Below, in pieces: positions 6,965 to 15,811 of a stretch of 17,127 nucleotides of DNA. Positions within the stretch are counted from its first letter, which is position 1. Each line of letters begins with the position of its first letter. This stretch comes from Listeria marthii FSL S4-120 (GTDB lineage Bacteria > Bacillota > Bacilli > Lactobacillales > Listeriaceae), in assembly GCA_000183865.1 (NCBI GenBank), contig CM001047.1:1614123-1631249 (forward strand). The letters are read 5' to 3'. A program made the position numbers and the translations under genes. The notes under the pieces were generated by a model. That model did no database searches. It was given only the letters and a program-made list of their open reading frames with translations, and was not told where the DNA came from.

Positions 6965-8578
6965 CTAGCGAATTCTTAGTTTTTCACGTAATCTCGTTCC
7001 ACGTGGTCCAAACAATTTATCAGATAAGTGTAGTTTAAATGCCATATAGCCATAGAAAACCGCGCCTATTCCCCCACAAACGATGGTAATGATTAACGCA
7101 GGGATTTTCCGATCGGTGGAAACAAAATTTCCCATAAAAAGATAAAGCAGAATGACTACAAGCCCCATTAAGGCTGTCATTCCAAAGAAAAGCACCGTTC
7201 GCCGCAAAATAACTTTGAATGAGAAACGAACATATTTTTTAATAATAAGTAGCATGAAAATACAAGATACTGCATAGCCAATTCCGGTCGCGATAATCGA
7301 CCCTTTTGCTTCAAATAACATAATAAGCGGCATTTGCAGTACTGATTTAGCTAGTAAACCGAGTAATAAACCAAGCACCGTAAAGCGTTGTTCATCAATC
7401 CCCTGAAGGACTGCCGCAGAAACACTAAAGAGCGAGAATAAAATCGCAATTGGAGCAAACAGTTGTAACAACGCGGTTCCGTTATCACTAGGTGCGAAAA
7501 ACACCGTGAATAATGGTCTTGCTAGCATCGCGATACCAAAACAAGCAGGAATCGTTAAAAATAATAAAATTTGAAAAACATCATTTAATTGGCGTTTCAC
7601 TTGAGCGTATTCTTTTCGAACATAGGCGCCAGTCACAAGCGGAACAAGTGCCATCGAAAACGCAATCGCGAGCGTTCCCGGAATCATAATCAATTTTTGA
7701 ACATCAAAGTTAATAATCGCTACATACGAATTTACTAATTCAGGAGTAATACCAATATATTCCAGTACCCGCCCTAACGTAAATTGGTCAATCAGTTGAT
7801 AAAGCGATGTTGCTGATCCAACAATAATAAAAGGAATCGCCGAAAGAATAATATCTTTATACAGTGTCGGAATCGAGATTTTTACAGTTCCTCTGTCCTC
7901 TAAAAGCATTCGGTCAAGTCCTGGTTTTCGTTTGTAATAATACCATAGTAGTAAAAGTAAACTGGCAAATGCACCTACAAAAGCGGAGAATGTAGCGATA
8001 CTAATTGCTGTTACTACATTTCCATCAAGCACATACATCACAATAAATGTGCCAGCAAGCAAGAACATAATTCGTACAACTTGTTCTAAAACTTGTGATA
8101 CAGCAGAAGGCCCCATCGAATTATATCCTTGGAAAAAACCTCGAAGTAAACTCATAACTGGAATAATAAGTAAGGCAAAACTAACTGCACGAATAACCTG
8201 AATCCCGTCCGCTAAACTATACCCACCCTCGAGTTGTTGCATACGAGCAAGTGTCGGAGCAAGTCCATACATCGCTAGGAAACAGACAATGCCGGAGAAA
8301 ATCATTAAATATACACCGGTTTTAAATAATCGTCGGCCTACCGCGTATTCTTCCATCGCATTATATTTCGCTATATATTTAGCAACAGCCAGCGGAATCC
8401 CAGCAGTCGCAATGCTTAAGAATAATTGATACGGCACATAACCGAAATTATACAGAAGCGCTGGTTCATCTCCTCCAATAATCGCATAAAACGGAATCAC
8501 ATACAATATTCCGAGCACTTTAGAGATTAATGTCCCTAGCGTCAGAATAAATGTTCCTCTGAGCAGTTTTGAACCCAT
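6965..8578 (-). CDS. MurJ/YtgP-like lipid II flippase, MOP superfamily (copy 1)
   Basis: A 537-residue polytopic protein of the polysaccharide-transporter/MurJ branch of the MOP superfamily, with about 14 hydrophobic segments. The N-terminus MGSKLLRGTFILTLGTLISK and the conserved SLLRGFFQG and SMGPSAVSQ blocks match the YtgP/SpoVB group, whose Bacillus member YtgP is a functional MurJ. It should flip undecaprenyl-linked wall precursor outward. It is a close paralogue of the gene immediately upstream and has identical length. AAAGGAAG lies 7 nt before the ATG. A terminator separates it from the upstream copy, and a TATAAT at 8601-8606 suggests its own promoter. It forms a tight pair with the downstream PAP2 gene. 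Alternative substrates such as teichoic acid or other lipid-linked polymers remain possible. Confidence 0.88.
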   Translation of the reverse strand: MGSKLLRGTFILTLGTLISKVLGILYVIPFYAIIGGDEPALLYNFGYVPYQLFLSIATAGIPLAVAKYIAKYNAMEEYAVGRRLFKTGVYLMIFSGIVCFLAMYGLAPTLARMQQLEGGYSLADGIQVIRAVSFALLIIPVMSLLRGFFQGYNSMGPSAVSQVLEQVVRIMFLLAGTFIVMYVLDGNVVTAISIATFSAFVGAFASLLLLLWYYYKRKPGLDRMLLEDRGTVKISIPTLYKDIILSAIPFIIVGSATSLYQLIDQFTLGRVLEYIGITPELVNSYVAIINFDVQKLIMIPGTLAIAFSMALVPLVTGAYVRKEYAQVKRQLNDVFQILLFLTIPACFGIAMLARPLFTVFFAPSDNGTALLQLFAPIAILFSLFSVSAAVLQGIDEQRFTVLGLLLGLLAKSVLQMPLIMLFEAKGSIIATGIGYAVSCIFMLLIIKKYVRFSFKVILRRTVLFFGMTALMGLVVILLYLFMGNFVSTDRKIPALIITIVCGGIGAVFYGYMAFKLHLSDKLFGPRGTRLREKLRIR

Positions 8579-8600
8579 CGTCTAACTTCCTTTACATTAA

Positions 8601-8630
8601 ATTATATATCCTTGTTTACTTTACCATTAA
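8601..8630 (-). promoter_or_regulatory. Candidate sigma-A promoter of flippase copy 1 and PAP2 gene
   Basis: On the minus strand a perfect TATAAT (8606-8601) is preceded at 18 bp by TTAATG (8630-8625), a weak -35. The predicted start near 8594 gives a very short leader before the AAAGGAAG site. It lies between the upstream terminator and the gene, as a separate promoter should. Confidence 0.45.
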
Positions 8631-8640
8631 CTCTTTTAAA

Positions 8641-8679
8641 AAAAAAGAACAAACCAAAATAAATATCGGCTTGTTCTTT
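8641..8679 (-). terminator. Rho-independent terminator between the flippase paralogues
   Basis: AAAGAACAAACC (8644-8655) and GGCTTGTTCTTT (8668-8679) pair fully with one G-U in the minus-strand RNA, with a 12-nt loop and a long U run after it. It begins 10 nt past the stop of copy 2, ending transcription before copy 1. Confidence 0.88.
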
Positions 8680-8688
8680 ACAAAAAGT

Positions 8689-10302
8689 TTAAATCAAATG
8701 AAGTTTTTTACGAATTTTATACATCCGATTGCCAAGAATGTACTTCAAGAGCCCTGCTTTTGCAGCTAAAAACGCATAAATATAAGCGCCAAATCCAGCG
8801 GCAATAAAAACAATCACTAAAGCTGTTAATCTTGCATGCGGATTTAAAAATAAAATTAACCCTTGATAAATGACCCAGACGCTAATCAGCATCACAGCGC
8901 TAATTCCTAAAATTAGCAACAGTCGTCGCATAATATATTTAAACGAGTACTTCGCATATTTTTTAATAATCCAGATAGTAAAAGTGACAGAAACAATGTA
9001 ACCAAGTCCAGTCGCTAAGGCTCCACCTTTTGCTCCAAGAAGTAGGATTAATGGCATTTGTAACACAGATTTTGTAAGTAACCCAAGTAGTAGGCTAAGA
9101 ACAGTGTAACGCTGCTCATCGACCCCTTGCAAAATCGCTGCCGTTACGCTAAATAACGAGAAGAAAATCGCAAATGGGGCAAAAAATTGAAGTAACATGG
9201 AACCATCCGCATTATACCCATAAAAAATCGTATAGAGCGGATCAGCTAAAATCGCAATTCCAAGACATGCAGGTACGACTAAAAATAACAATACTTGAAA
9301 AACGGCCGTTAAATGATGATGCACTTCCCGAAGCCGCCCTTTATGAAAAGCCGCTGCTACTAACGGAACGAGTGTCATTGAAAATGCTAAAGCCAATGTC
9401 CCCGGAATCATAATAATCTTTTGGACGGAAAAGTTGAAAATAGAAAGCAAGTCTTCTGCCGTTTTTCCAGCCATGCCATCATATGTTAAAATTCGCGCAA
9501 ATGTAAACAAATCAATTTGCTGATACAGCGACATCGCCATTCCAACAATGATAAACGGTACGGCAGATATCGAAATTTCTTTTAATAAATGAAAAGTCGA
9601 AACGCGCAACTTATTGTTACTGCCAGCAATCATTTTTTGAATGTCGGGCTTCCGTTTTCGATAATACCAGATAAGACAAATCAAGCTGAAAAATGCCCCG
9701 ACAAAAGCTGCGAATGTCGCTAAACTCATTGCTGTTACAAGGCTGCCGTTCAGCACATGAAGCACAATATACGTACTTGCAAGTAAAAATACAATTCGTG
9801 CTACTTGCTCAATTACTTGCGACACAGCAGATGGTCCCATCGAATGAAACCCTTGGAAATAACCCCGCAGCAAGCTCATGACCGGGATAATAAGCAAGGC
9901 AAAACTTACCGCTCGAATAACAGTTGTAATGTCCGCAATGCTTGTTCCACCACTGACTTCTTGCATCCCAGCTAAAACAGGCGCAAAAATGTACATAATT
10001 AAAAAGCTGACAATCCCCGTAAATAACATTAAATACGTACTGGATTTATATAACCTTTGACTCAAAGCATATTCATTTAACGAATTATACTTCGAAATAT
10101 ATTTGGCAACCGCTAATGGAACGCCAGCTGTCGCGATATTTAAGAAAATTTGGTACGGAACATAACCGTATTGATAGAGAATCGTCGCCTGTTCCCCGCC
10201 CGCTATCCAATAAAATGGAATAACATATAAAATCCCTAAAATTTTTGACAGCAAAGTTCCTGCTGTTAGAACCGCGGTCCCACGCATTAATTTTGAACTC
10301 AT
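8689..10302 (-). CDS. MurJ/YtgP-like lipid II flippase, MOP superfamily (copy 2)
   Basis: A second 537-residue, roughly 14-segment MOP-superfamily protein. The N-terminus MSSKLMRGTAVLTAGTLLSK aligns without gaps to copy 1. The two share long exact blocks such as VIRAVSFALLIIPVMSLLRG and SMGPSAVSQ, and more than half of the residues across the first 220. Differences cluster in loops. It belongs to the YtgP/SpoVB-type flippases for undecaprenyl-linked precursors. GAGGTAA about 10 nt upstream serves as ribosome binding site. I saw no clear promoter in the 73-nt gap to the upstream small membrane protein and no terminator there, so it may be read from that gene's promoter. Which copy is the principal MurJ cannot be told from sequence. 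Confidence 0.88.
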   Translation of the reverse strand: MSSKLMRGTAVLTAGTLLSKILGILYVIPFYWIAGGEQATILYQYGYVPYQIFLNIATAGVPLAVAKYISKYNSLNEYALSQRLYKSSTYLMLFTGIVSFLIMYIFAPVLAGMQEVSGGTSIADITTVIRAVSFALLIIPVMSLLRGYFQGFHSMGPSAVSQVIEQVARIVFLLASTYIVLHVLNGSLVTAMSLATFAAFVGAFFSLICLIWYYRKRKPDIQKMIAGSNNKLRVSTFHLLKEISISAVPFIIVGMAMSLYQQIDLFTFARILTYDGMAGKTAEDLLSIFNFSVQKIIMIPGTLALAFSMTLVPLVAAAFHKGRLREVHHHLTAVFQVLLFLVVPACLGIAILADPLYTIFYGYNADGSMLLQFFAPFAIFFSLFSVTAAILQGVDEQRYTVLSLLLGLLTKSVLQMPLILLLGAKGGALATGLGYIVSVTFTIWIIKKYAKYSFKYIMRRLLLILGISAVMLISVWVIYQGLILFLNPHARLTALVIVFIAAGFGAYIYAFLAAKAGLLKYILGNRMYKIRKKLHLI

Positions 10303-10375
10303 AATTTCTGTTACCTCAATTGATTTTTTCTTTGTAAGTCTGTCTGAATATCTGTTATGTAAAAATCATGCTCCC

Positions 10376-10813
10376 TTACTTCATGCGTCTAAGATTTAAA
10401 ATACAAATGACACTCAAAGCAAGTAGTATAGCCGGTAAAATGAGCGATAAAAAGTTCACACCACTATTAATCATCGATAAAACAACACCAAGAACAGTAA
10501 ACGCAGCATATAAGTAATACACAATCGGTGAAATGATAATGCCTTTTCTCAGCTTGTTAAAAGAAAGAAATAAAATAATGGTAAATGCGATACAAAGTAC
10601 AGCCATAATCGTTGTCGTCATAATAAGATTTTGAACAACAGCAGTTACATTTGCATTAGCAAGTACTTCCTTTTTTTGTTGTATCGCAAAAAGGGATACG
10701 ATCGAAAACGAACTTAATACGGTTTGAATAGCCGAAACTATCGCTATTCCTAGTGTGATATTCTTTGTGTTATTGAGCATTCTAGCATGCTCTGGTTTAA
10801 CTTCAACAGACAT
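10376..10813 (-). CDS. Small four-helix membrane protein of unknown function
   Basis: I do not recognise a characterised family. The 145-residue product has a short polar N-terminus (MSVEVKPEHARMLNNTKN) and four hydrophobic segments at about 20-44, 61-84, 93-114 and 120-140. Loops are short and polar (QQKKEVLANAN; NKLRKG), and the C-terminus is basic (LRRMK). The positive residues place both ends in the cytoplasm by the positive-inside rule. No signal peptide or catalytic motif is apparent. GAGGAG lies 8 nt before the ATG, and a plausible promoter lies at 10836-10864. It sits between trpA and the flippase genes on the same strand. It is 70 nt from trpA with no terminator between them, so read-through from the trp operon is possible. 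Confidence 0.8.
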   Translation of the reverse strand: MSVEVKPEHARMLNNTKNITLGIAIVSAIQTVLSSFSIVSLFAIQQKKEVLANANVTAVVQNLIMTTTIMAVLCIAFTIILFLSFNKLRKGIIISPIVYYLYAAFTVLGVVLSMINSGVNFLSLILPAILLALSVICILNLRRMK

Positions 10814-10835
10814 CCTTACAACTCCTCTTTAACAT

Positions 10836-10864
10836 TCTATACACCAGACTTTACCATATTTAAA
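10836..10864 (-). promoter_or_regulatory. Candidate sigma-A promoter of the small membrane protein gene
   Basis: On the minus strand TTTAAA (10864-10859) and TATAGA (10841-10836) are separated by 17 bp. The predicted start near 10829 leaves room for the GAGGAG ribosome binding site. It lies in the trpA downstream gap, so the gene can be expressed independently of trp. Confidence 0.42.
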
Positions 10865-10883
10865 GAGAAATTGTAAGTAGTAA

Positions 10884-11657
10884 TTAGTTTTCAATTCGAA
10901 CTTCTGCAGCCTTTTGCAAAAATGCACCTAGTTCAGCGGATTTCTCTTCGTGCAACATTTGCACAACTTTACTTCCGATAATCACACCATCACAGACATG
11001 CGCAAATTTTTCCACATGTTCTATAGAAGAAACACCAAAGCCCGCAAGAACCGGAACAGGACTAATACTTTTTAAATAAGCTAAATGGCTATCAATATGT
11101 GTATCAAATTCACTTCGTACACCCGTTGTTCCGTTGACCGTCACGGCATAAATAAATCCTTCTGCTTGTTTTGCAATTTCTTCTAGACGCTCTTTCGGAC
11201 TAGTCAATGAAACGAGTGGGATAAGCGCGATATCTGTGCCTTCGAGTTCTGGGGTAATTAGCGTTTGATGCTCATACGGTAAATCGGGAATGATTAGCCC
11301 TTTTACCGGAGTTTTTTGAACCAATTCGACAAATTTTGGAATACCTAAATGGAAAATTGGATTGATGTAGCTCATGATAATTAGCGGAATTTGCACTTTG
11401 CTCGTTTGCAATGTCGTTAAAATTGCTTCTAAACTAACTTGCTCGCTTAAAGCGCGGAGTCCTGCAAGTTGAATAATCGGACCATCGGCAACTGGATCTG
11501 AAAAAGGAATCCCGATTTCAATTGCGCTCACGCCTGATTTTTCTAAGAATAATAGCTGTTCTTCTAAATGATCTAAACCGCCGTCTCCGCCCATGATGTA
11601 CGTAACGACGGCAGCGTGCTCTTTATTCGCTAGTTTTTTTGTTAACGTTTTAGTCAT
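10884..11657 (-). CDS. trpA: Tryptophan synthase alpha subunit
   Basis: A 257-residue TIM-barrel subunit that cleaves indole-3-glycerol phosphate to indole and glyceraldehyde 3-phosphate, passing indole to TrpB. The catalytic acids are Glu47 in [12 protein letters not shown] and Asp58 in DPVADGP, corresponding to E. coli Glu49 and Asp60. The phosphate-binding GFGVSS near the C-terminus is also present. The start overlaps the end of trpB by 8 nt, typical of coupled synthesis of subunits needed in equal amounts. It is the last gene of the trp operon. No hairpin terminator follows its stop before the next gene. Confidence 0.97.
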   Translation of the reverse strand: MTKTLTKKLANKEHAAVVTYIMGGDGGLDHLEEQLLFLEKSGVSAIEIGIPFSDPVADGPIIQLAGLRALSEQVSLEAILTTLQTSKVQIPLIIMSYINPIFHLGIPKFVELVQKTPVKGLIIPDLPYEHQTLITPELEGTDIALIPLVSLTSPKERLEEIAKQAEGFIYAVTVNGTTGVRSEFDTHIDSHLAYLKSISPVPVLAGFGVSSIEHVEKFAHVCDGVIIGSKVVQMLHEEKSAELGAFLQKAAEVRIEN

Positions 11658-12852
11658 TTGCTTGTCCCTCCAAACGTTCTTTTAGTTGGTTAACGTCTTT
11701 GTCGCCGCGACCTGACAAGCAAACAACTATGCTTTCTTCTGGGCGCATTTTGCTTGCCAATTTGACAGCATAGCTAATTGCATGAGAACTTTCGAGTGCT
11801 GGAATAATTCCTTCTGTGCGGCATAACAACTGAAATGCTTCCACAGCTTCATCATCGGTAACAGAATGATACTCCGCACGACCCAAATCACGGAAAAAGC
11901 TATGTTCCGGACCGATACCGGGATAATCTAAACCAGCGGAAATCGAGAATGCTTCCAAAATCTGGCCATTTTCATCTTGTAAAACGTCCATCATCGCCCC
12001 GTGTAAAATCCCAATTTCTCCTTTAGAAATCGTCGCGGCGTGAAATTCGGTTTCTAAGCCGTGCCCAGCAGCTTCAACGCCGTGCATTTGAACAGAAGTA
12101 TCATCTACAAATGGATAAAACAAGCCCATCGCATTACTACCACCGCCAACACAAGCGACGATTGCTTCTGGAAGCTTACCTTCTTTTTCCAAATGTTGCT
12201 TACGTGCTTCAATCCCGATAACACTTTGGTAATCACGTACAATTTCTGGAAACGGATGAGGCCCAAGAACAGATCCCATAATATAATGCGTATCTTCTAC
12301 ATTAGCAACCCAGAATCGCAGCGCTTCATTAACTGCATCTTTCAGAGTACGACTTCCTTCTTTCACGCTCACTACTTTTGCACCAAGTAGCTCCATTCTA
12401 AACACATTGAGCGATTGACGTTTGACGTCTTCCTCACCCATAAAAATCGTACATTCCATATTGAAAAGTGCTGCTACTGTTGCAGTTGCCACACCATGCT
12501 GCCCTGCGCCTGTTTCAGCTACAACTTTTTGCTTGCCCATTTGGCGAGCGAGTAATGCTTGACCGATTGTATTATTGATTTTATGCGCGCCAGTATGATT
12601 CAAATCTTCTCGTTTTAAATAAATTTTTGCCCCGCCAGCATGTGCTGTTAGTTGTTCCGCAAAGTAAAGGGGCGTTTCCCGGCCAACGTATTCTTTTAGA
12701 TAGTAGTTTAATTCTTTTTGAAAAGCGGGGTCTGTTTTGGATGCTCGGTAAGCTTCATCTAATTCTTTCACTGCTTTCATTAAAGTTTCTGGTACAAATC
12801 TGCCTCCAAATTTGCCGTAAAAACCATTTTCGTCAGGTGCTTGATATGTCAT
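11650..12852 (-). CDS. trpB: Tryptophan synthase beta subunit
   Basis: A 400-residue PLP enzyme that condenses indole with L-serine to tryptophan. Lys91 in TGAHKINNT is the Schiff-base lysine, Glu113 in AETGAGQHG the catalytic acid, and GGGSNAMG binds the cofactor phosphate. Length and motifs fit the standard TrpB1 class that works with TrpA rather than the longer TrpB2 type. It begins 2 nt after the trpF stop, with GGAGTGG as ribosome binding site, and overlaps trpA at its end. Confidence 0.98.
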   Translation of the reverse strand: MTYQAPDENGFYGKFGGRFVPETLMKAVKELDEAYRASKTDPAFQKELNYYLKEYVGRETPLYFAEQLTAHAGGAKIYLKREDLNHTGAHKINNTIGQALLARQMGKQKVVAETGAGQHGVATATVAALFNMECTIFMGEEDVKRQSLNVFRMELLGAKVVSVKEGSRTLKDAVNEALRFWVANVEDTHYIMGSVLGPHPFPEIVRDYQSVIGIEARKQHLEKEGKLPEAIVACVGGGSNAMGLFYPFVDDTSVQMHGVEAAGHGLETEFHAATISKGEIGILHGAMMDVLQDENGQILEAFSISAGLDYPGIGPEHSFFRDLGRAEYHSVTDDEAVEAFQLLCRTEGIIPALESSHAISYAVKLASKMRPEESIVVCLSGRGDKDVNQLKERLEGQAND

Positions 12853-12854
12853 GA

Positions 12855-13463
12855 TTATTCCACTCCTTTTGCTGTTTTAATGAAGGTTTTAATTTTTTCG
12901 GGATCTTTTTCGCCGTTTGTTTCGACGCCAGAGGAAATATCTACTGCATATGGTTCGAAGCGTTTAATGGCTACTTGAACATTTTCAGCATTTAGTCCGC
13001 CGGCAATGATTAATTTGTTTTTTGTGAGTGCATCACTATTTATTTTGTCCCAATCAAACGTTTTCCCGCTACCACCTTCGTATTCTTCTGCCGGGGCATC
13101 GAGTAAGATGTACGCATTTGGATAATCATTTATATTGGAAGGAAGTTTTCCCTCTTTGACTGGGAATGCTTTAATTACCGCTGCGTCAGTGCGGTTTGCT
13201 TGTTCGGTTGGCTCTTGGCCGTGAAGTTGCACGATATCTAATTGCACGCCGTTAATTGCTGCCGTTAATTCTGCTTCGGTTGGATTAACGAACACGCCGA
13301 CTTTTTTGACGTTGGCTGGAATATTTTGGGCTAGTTGATGCGCTTGTTCAATCGTGACTTGGCGTTTACTTTTTGCAAAAACAAAGCCAATCATATCTGC
13401 ACCATTTTCGACTGCCGCTGCTACATCCACCGCTTTTTTTAACCCACAAATTTTCACAATCAT
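12855..13463 (-). CDS. trpF: Phosphoribosylanthranilate isomerase
   Basis: A 202-residue monofunctional TIM-barrel isomerase that converts phosphoribosylanthranilate to CdRP, the third step of the branch. The N-terminal KICGLKK carries the catalytic base Cys6. Asp122 in ILLDAP is the general acid, and GSGKTFDW (131-138) is the family signature loop; AGGLNAENV binds phosphate. It is encoded separately from trpC, unlike the fused E. coli enzyme. ATG and the trpC stop overlap by 4 nt (ATGA). Confidence 0.97.
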   Translation of the reverse strand: MIVKICGLKKAVDVAAAVENGADMIGFVFAKSKRQVTIEQAHQLAQNIPANVKKVGVFVNPTEAELTAAINGVQLDIVQLHGQEPTEQANRTDAAVIKAFPVKEGKLPSNINDYPNAYILLDAPAEEYEGGSGKTFDWDKINSDALTKNKLIIAGGLNAENVQVAIKRFEPYAVDISSGVETNGEKDPEKIKTFIKTAKGVE

Positions 13464-14218
13464 CGTGTCACCTTCAATCTTTTCGCGGCTACTTCTGGAG
13501 TTTCTTCTCGCATAAGCGCCTCGCCAACAAGCACCGCATTATATTTTGTACGCACTCGAGCCACATCTTCTGCTGTTCTAAAACCTGATTCACTGATATA
13601 ACAAGCGTCGGTCGAAAAGTCATTCGCTAGCTGTTCGCTTACGGCGATGTCCACTTCAAAGCTGTGCAAATTGCGGTTGTTTACACCAATTAATTTAGCG
13701 CCTAATTGTTGCGCCACAGCCAATTCTTCCCGGTTATGCACTTCCACTAACACTTCCAAATCAAGCGTCACAGCCTGTTCAAAAAGGTTTTTTAGCGCAT
13801 CTTCTGCAAGTGCTGAAACAATCAGCAACACTACTGTCGCTCCCGCATTTCGAGCGCGAATCAATTGTTTCTCGCTAATAATAAAATCTTTACAAAGCAC
13901 TGGAATTTCCACATTTTTCGCCACTTCCCGCAAATCTTCAATTGATCCTTTGAAAAAAACGGGATCAGTTAAAACGGAAATCATTCCCGCACCAGCCGCT
14001 TGATACGATTTTGCTTGGGCAACTGGATTCACGCCCATATTAATTTCACCCTTTGAAGGCGAGGCACGCTTTACCTCGGCAATTAACTGCATCTCACTCA
14101 TATTTGCTTTTAAAAATTCATAAAACGAATAAGTTTTCCGTTTTTCAGCTACTTTTTCTAGCGGCATTGCTGCAACTTCTATTGCTTTTTGAGCTAAAAT
14201 TTCTTCTAAAAATGTCAT
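13460..14218 (-). CDS. trpC: Indole-3-glycerol phosphate synthase
   Basis: A 252-residue TIM-barrel enzyme that closes the indole ring from CdRP with loss of CO2 and water. Key residues are Glu48 and Lys50 in [12 protein letters not shown], the catalytic Lys110 in VLCKDFI, Glu159 in LVEVHN, Asn180 in GVNNRNL, and Ser-Gly in SESGF. An N-terminal helix (residues 1-45) is typical of the family. Monofunctional form. It overlaps trpD upstream and trpF downstream by 4 nt each. Confidence 0.97.
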   Translation of the reverse strand: MTFLEEILAQKAIEVAAMPLEKVAEKRKTYSFYEFLKANMSEMQLIAEVKRASPSKGEINMGVNPVAQAKSYQAAGAGMISVLTDPVFFKGSIEDLREVAKNVEIPVLCKDFIISEKQLIRARNAGATVVLLIVSALAEDALKNLFEQAVTLDLEVLVEVHNREELAVAQQLGAKLIGVNNRNLHSFEVDIAVSEQLANDFSTDACYISESGFRTAEDVARVRTKYNAVLVGEALMREETPEVAAKRLKVTR

Positions 14219-15234
14219 TTCGCCAGCACCTCTTTTTGATAAGTAATTAGATCCGCCAATTTTTGTTTGGCTAAACCGCTTCTTATTAAATCTCTTGCTA
14301 AGTCCACGCCTTCTTTCACCGTCGCTACTTTGCCATTCGCGAATAAGCCAAATCCGGCATTTAGGAGTACTGTATCTAAGTAAGCACCCGGTTCGCCCTC
14401 AAGCACGCTCCGAAGAATGGCTGCATTTTCTTTAGCGTCCCCACCTTTAATTGCCTCCAGTGGATAGCTTGGTAAACCAACTTCTTTCGGACTTAGCGTA
14501 TATAATTGCACTTCCCCGTTATTATATAGCGCGTAATGATTTTCACCAGCTAGAGAAGCTTCATCCATAAAACCAGCGCCATTTAAAACGACTGCCCGTT
14601 TTCGACCAAGTCGGCCGAGCACTTCCGCTGTTTGTTCCAATAAATCACGACGATAAATGCCCATCAATTGAGTTTCAAGATGCACCGGATTCGTAAGTGG
14701 CCCAATCAAATTAAAAATCGTTGGCGTACCCAGTTCTTTTCGAACGTCCATCACATACTTCATATTCGGATGCACATGTGGTGCGAATAAAAAAGCAATC
14801 CCAACATGTTCAAGCAAATACGTCATATCTTCCGGCCGCATATTAATATCAATCCCTAATTCCTGGCAAACATCCGCACTCCCAGAACGACTAGAAATAC
14901 TTCGATTCCCATGTTTCGCAACTGGAATCCCCGCCGCTGCTAGCACGAAAGCAGAAGTTGTACTTATATTAAAACTATTGGATTTATCGCCTCCTGTTCC
15001 ACAATTATCCATCGCCGTTCCAGCTGGAAAAGCAACCTGAATGGCCACTTGCTGCATTGCCTCCGCAATCCCCGCCATTTCTTCCGCTGTTTCCCCTTTT
15101 ACTTTCAGTGCCATTAAAAAGGCAGCTATTTTCGTTTTTGACAACCGTCCTTCAAAAATTTCCGTTGCAATGCTATTCATTTCCTCTTTGGATAAATTTT
15201 CTTGATCATATACTTTTTGTAGTAAGCTTTCCAT
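14215..15234 (-). CDS. trpD: Anthranilate phosphoribosyltransferase
   Basis: A 339-residue homodimeric transferase that attaches phosphoribose from PRPP to anthranilate. Visible motifs are the PRPP-binding GTGGD (79-83) with SNSFNIST after it, and [15 protein letters not shown] (107-121), both hallmarks of the family; the N-terminal helical domain precedes them. It is not fused to a glutaminase domain. Its start lies 29 nt inside the end of trpG, with AAGGAG/GGAGA ribosome binding elements embedded in trpG codons, so its translation is probably coupled to trpG. Confidence 0.97.
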   Translation of the reverse strand: MESLLQKVYDQENLSKEEMNSIATEIFEGRLSKTKIAAFLMALKVKGETAEEMAGIAEAMQQVAIQVAFPAGTAMDNCGTGGDKSNSFNISTTSAFVLAAAGIPVAKHGNRSISSRSGSADVCQELGIDINMRPEDMTYLLEHVGIAFLFAPHVHPNMKYVMDVRKELGTPTIFNLIGPLTNPVHLETQLMGIYRRDLLEQTAEVLGRLGRKRAVVLNGAGFMDEASLAGENHYALYNNGEVQLYTLSPKEVGLPSYPLEAIKGGDAKENAAILRSVLEGEPGAYLDTVLLNAGFGLFANGKVATVKEGVDLARDLIRSGLAKQKLADLITYQKEVLAK

Positions 15235-15811
15235 TTCTCCGCACTCCTTCCACTATATTAATAAAGTTCTCCATCATTTGTTTTCCGTCATCCGTACCAA
15301 TTGATTCTGGGTGAAACTGCAAGCCGTACACTGGATAATCTTTTAATTTCATCGCCATCACTTCCGCATCATCTGTTGCCAGCGCTAAAACTTCCAAAAC
15401 ATCTGGCAACGTATTTTTTTCTACTATTAAAGAATGATATCGCATCACTGACATCTCTTCTGGCAAATTGACAAAAATTGCTCCACCAGTTTGATGCATT
15501 GTCGAAACTTTACCATGCCGAATTTTTGCTGCCTGTTTTACTTCCCCGCCGAACACCTCACCAATTGCCTGATGCCCTAAACAAATCCCCAGTAGCGGTT
15601 TTTCTTTCGCAAATTTCAAAACCACTTCTTCTAAAAGCCCTGCCTCATTTGGCTTTCCTGGCCCCGGTGAAAGAACAATCCCATCCGCCAAAGCAGCTAC
15701 TTCGAGTAAATCAGCCGCATCATTCCGTTTTACAACGACTTCACTATATTCCGCCAAATACTGCTCTAAATTAAATGTAAAAGAATCATAGTTATCAATT
15801 AATAAAATCAT
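15206..15811 (-). CDS. trpG: Anthranilate synthase component II (glutamine amidotransferase)
   Basis: A 201-residue class I glutaminase that delivers ammonia to TrpE. The catalytic triad is Cys77 in GICLGHQA, with His167 and Glu169 in LQFHPES. The oxyanion loop LSPGPGKPNEAG (48-59) is intact. The C-terminal tail after residue 188 ([13 protein letters not shown]) is coded in the stretch shared with trpD and is probably not part of the fold. It overlaps the trpE stop by 4 nt (ATGA), with GGAGGTGG as ribosome binding site. In B. subtilis the corresponding subunit is encoded in the folate operon; here it is inside the trp operon. It could in principle also serve 4-amino-4-deoxychorismate synthase. 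Confidence 0.95.
   Translation of the reverse strand: MILLIDNYDSFTFNLEQYLAEYSEVVVKRNDAADLLEVAALADGIVLSPGPGKPNEAGLLEEVVLKFAKEKPLLGICLGHQAIGEVFGGEVKQAAKIRHGKVSTMHQTGGAIFVNLPEEMSVMRYHSLIVEKNTLPDVLEVLALATDDAEVMAMKLKDYPVYGLQFHPESIGTDDGKQMMENFINIVEGVRRNGKLTTKSI

Noticed and set aside
10320..10366. GATTTTT / AAAAATC pairing upstream of flippase copy 2
   Set aside because: A 7-bp A/T stem with a large loop is too weak to be a terminator or regulatory structure.
12061..12390. 109-codon plus-strand open frame opposite trpB
   Set aside because: It is a shadow of the trpB coding sequence with no domain or ribosome binding site; trpB itself has all catalytic motifs.
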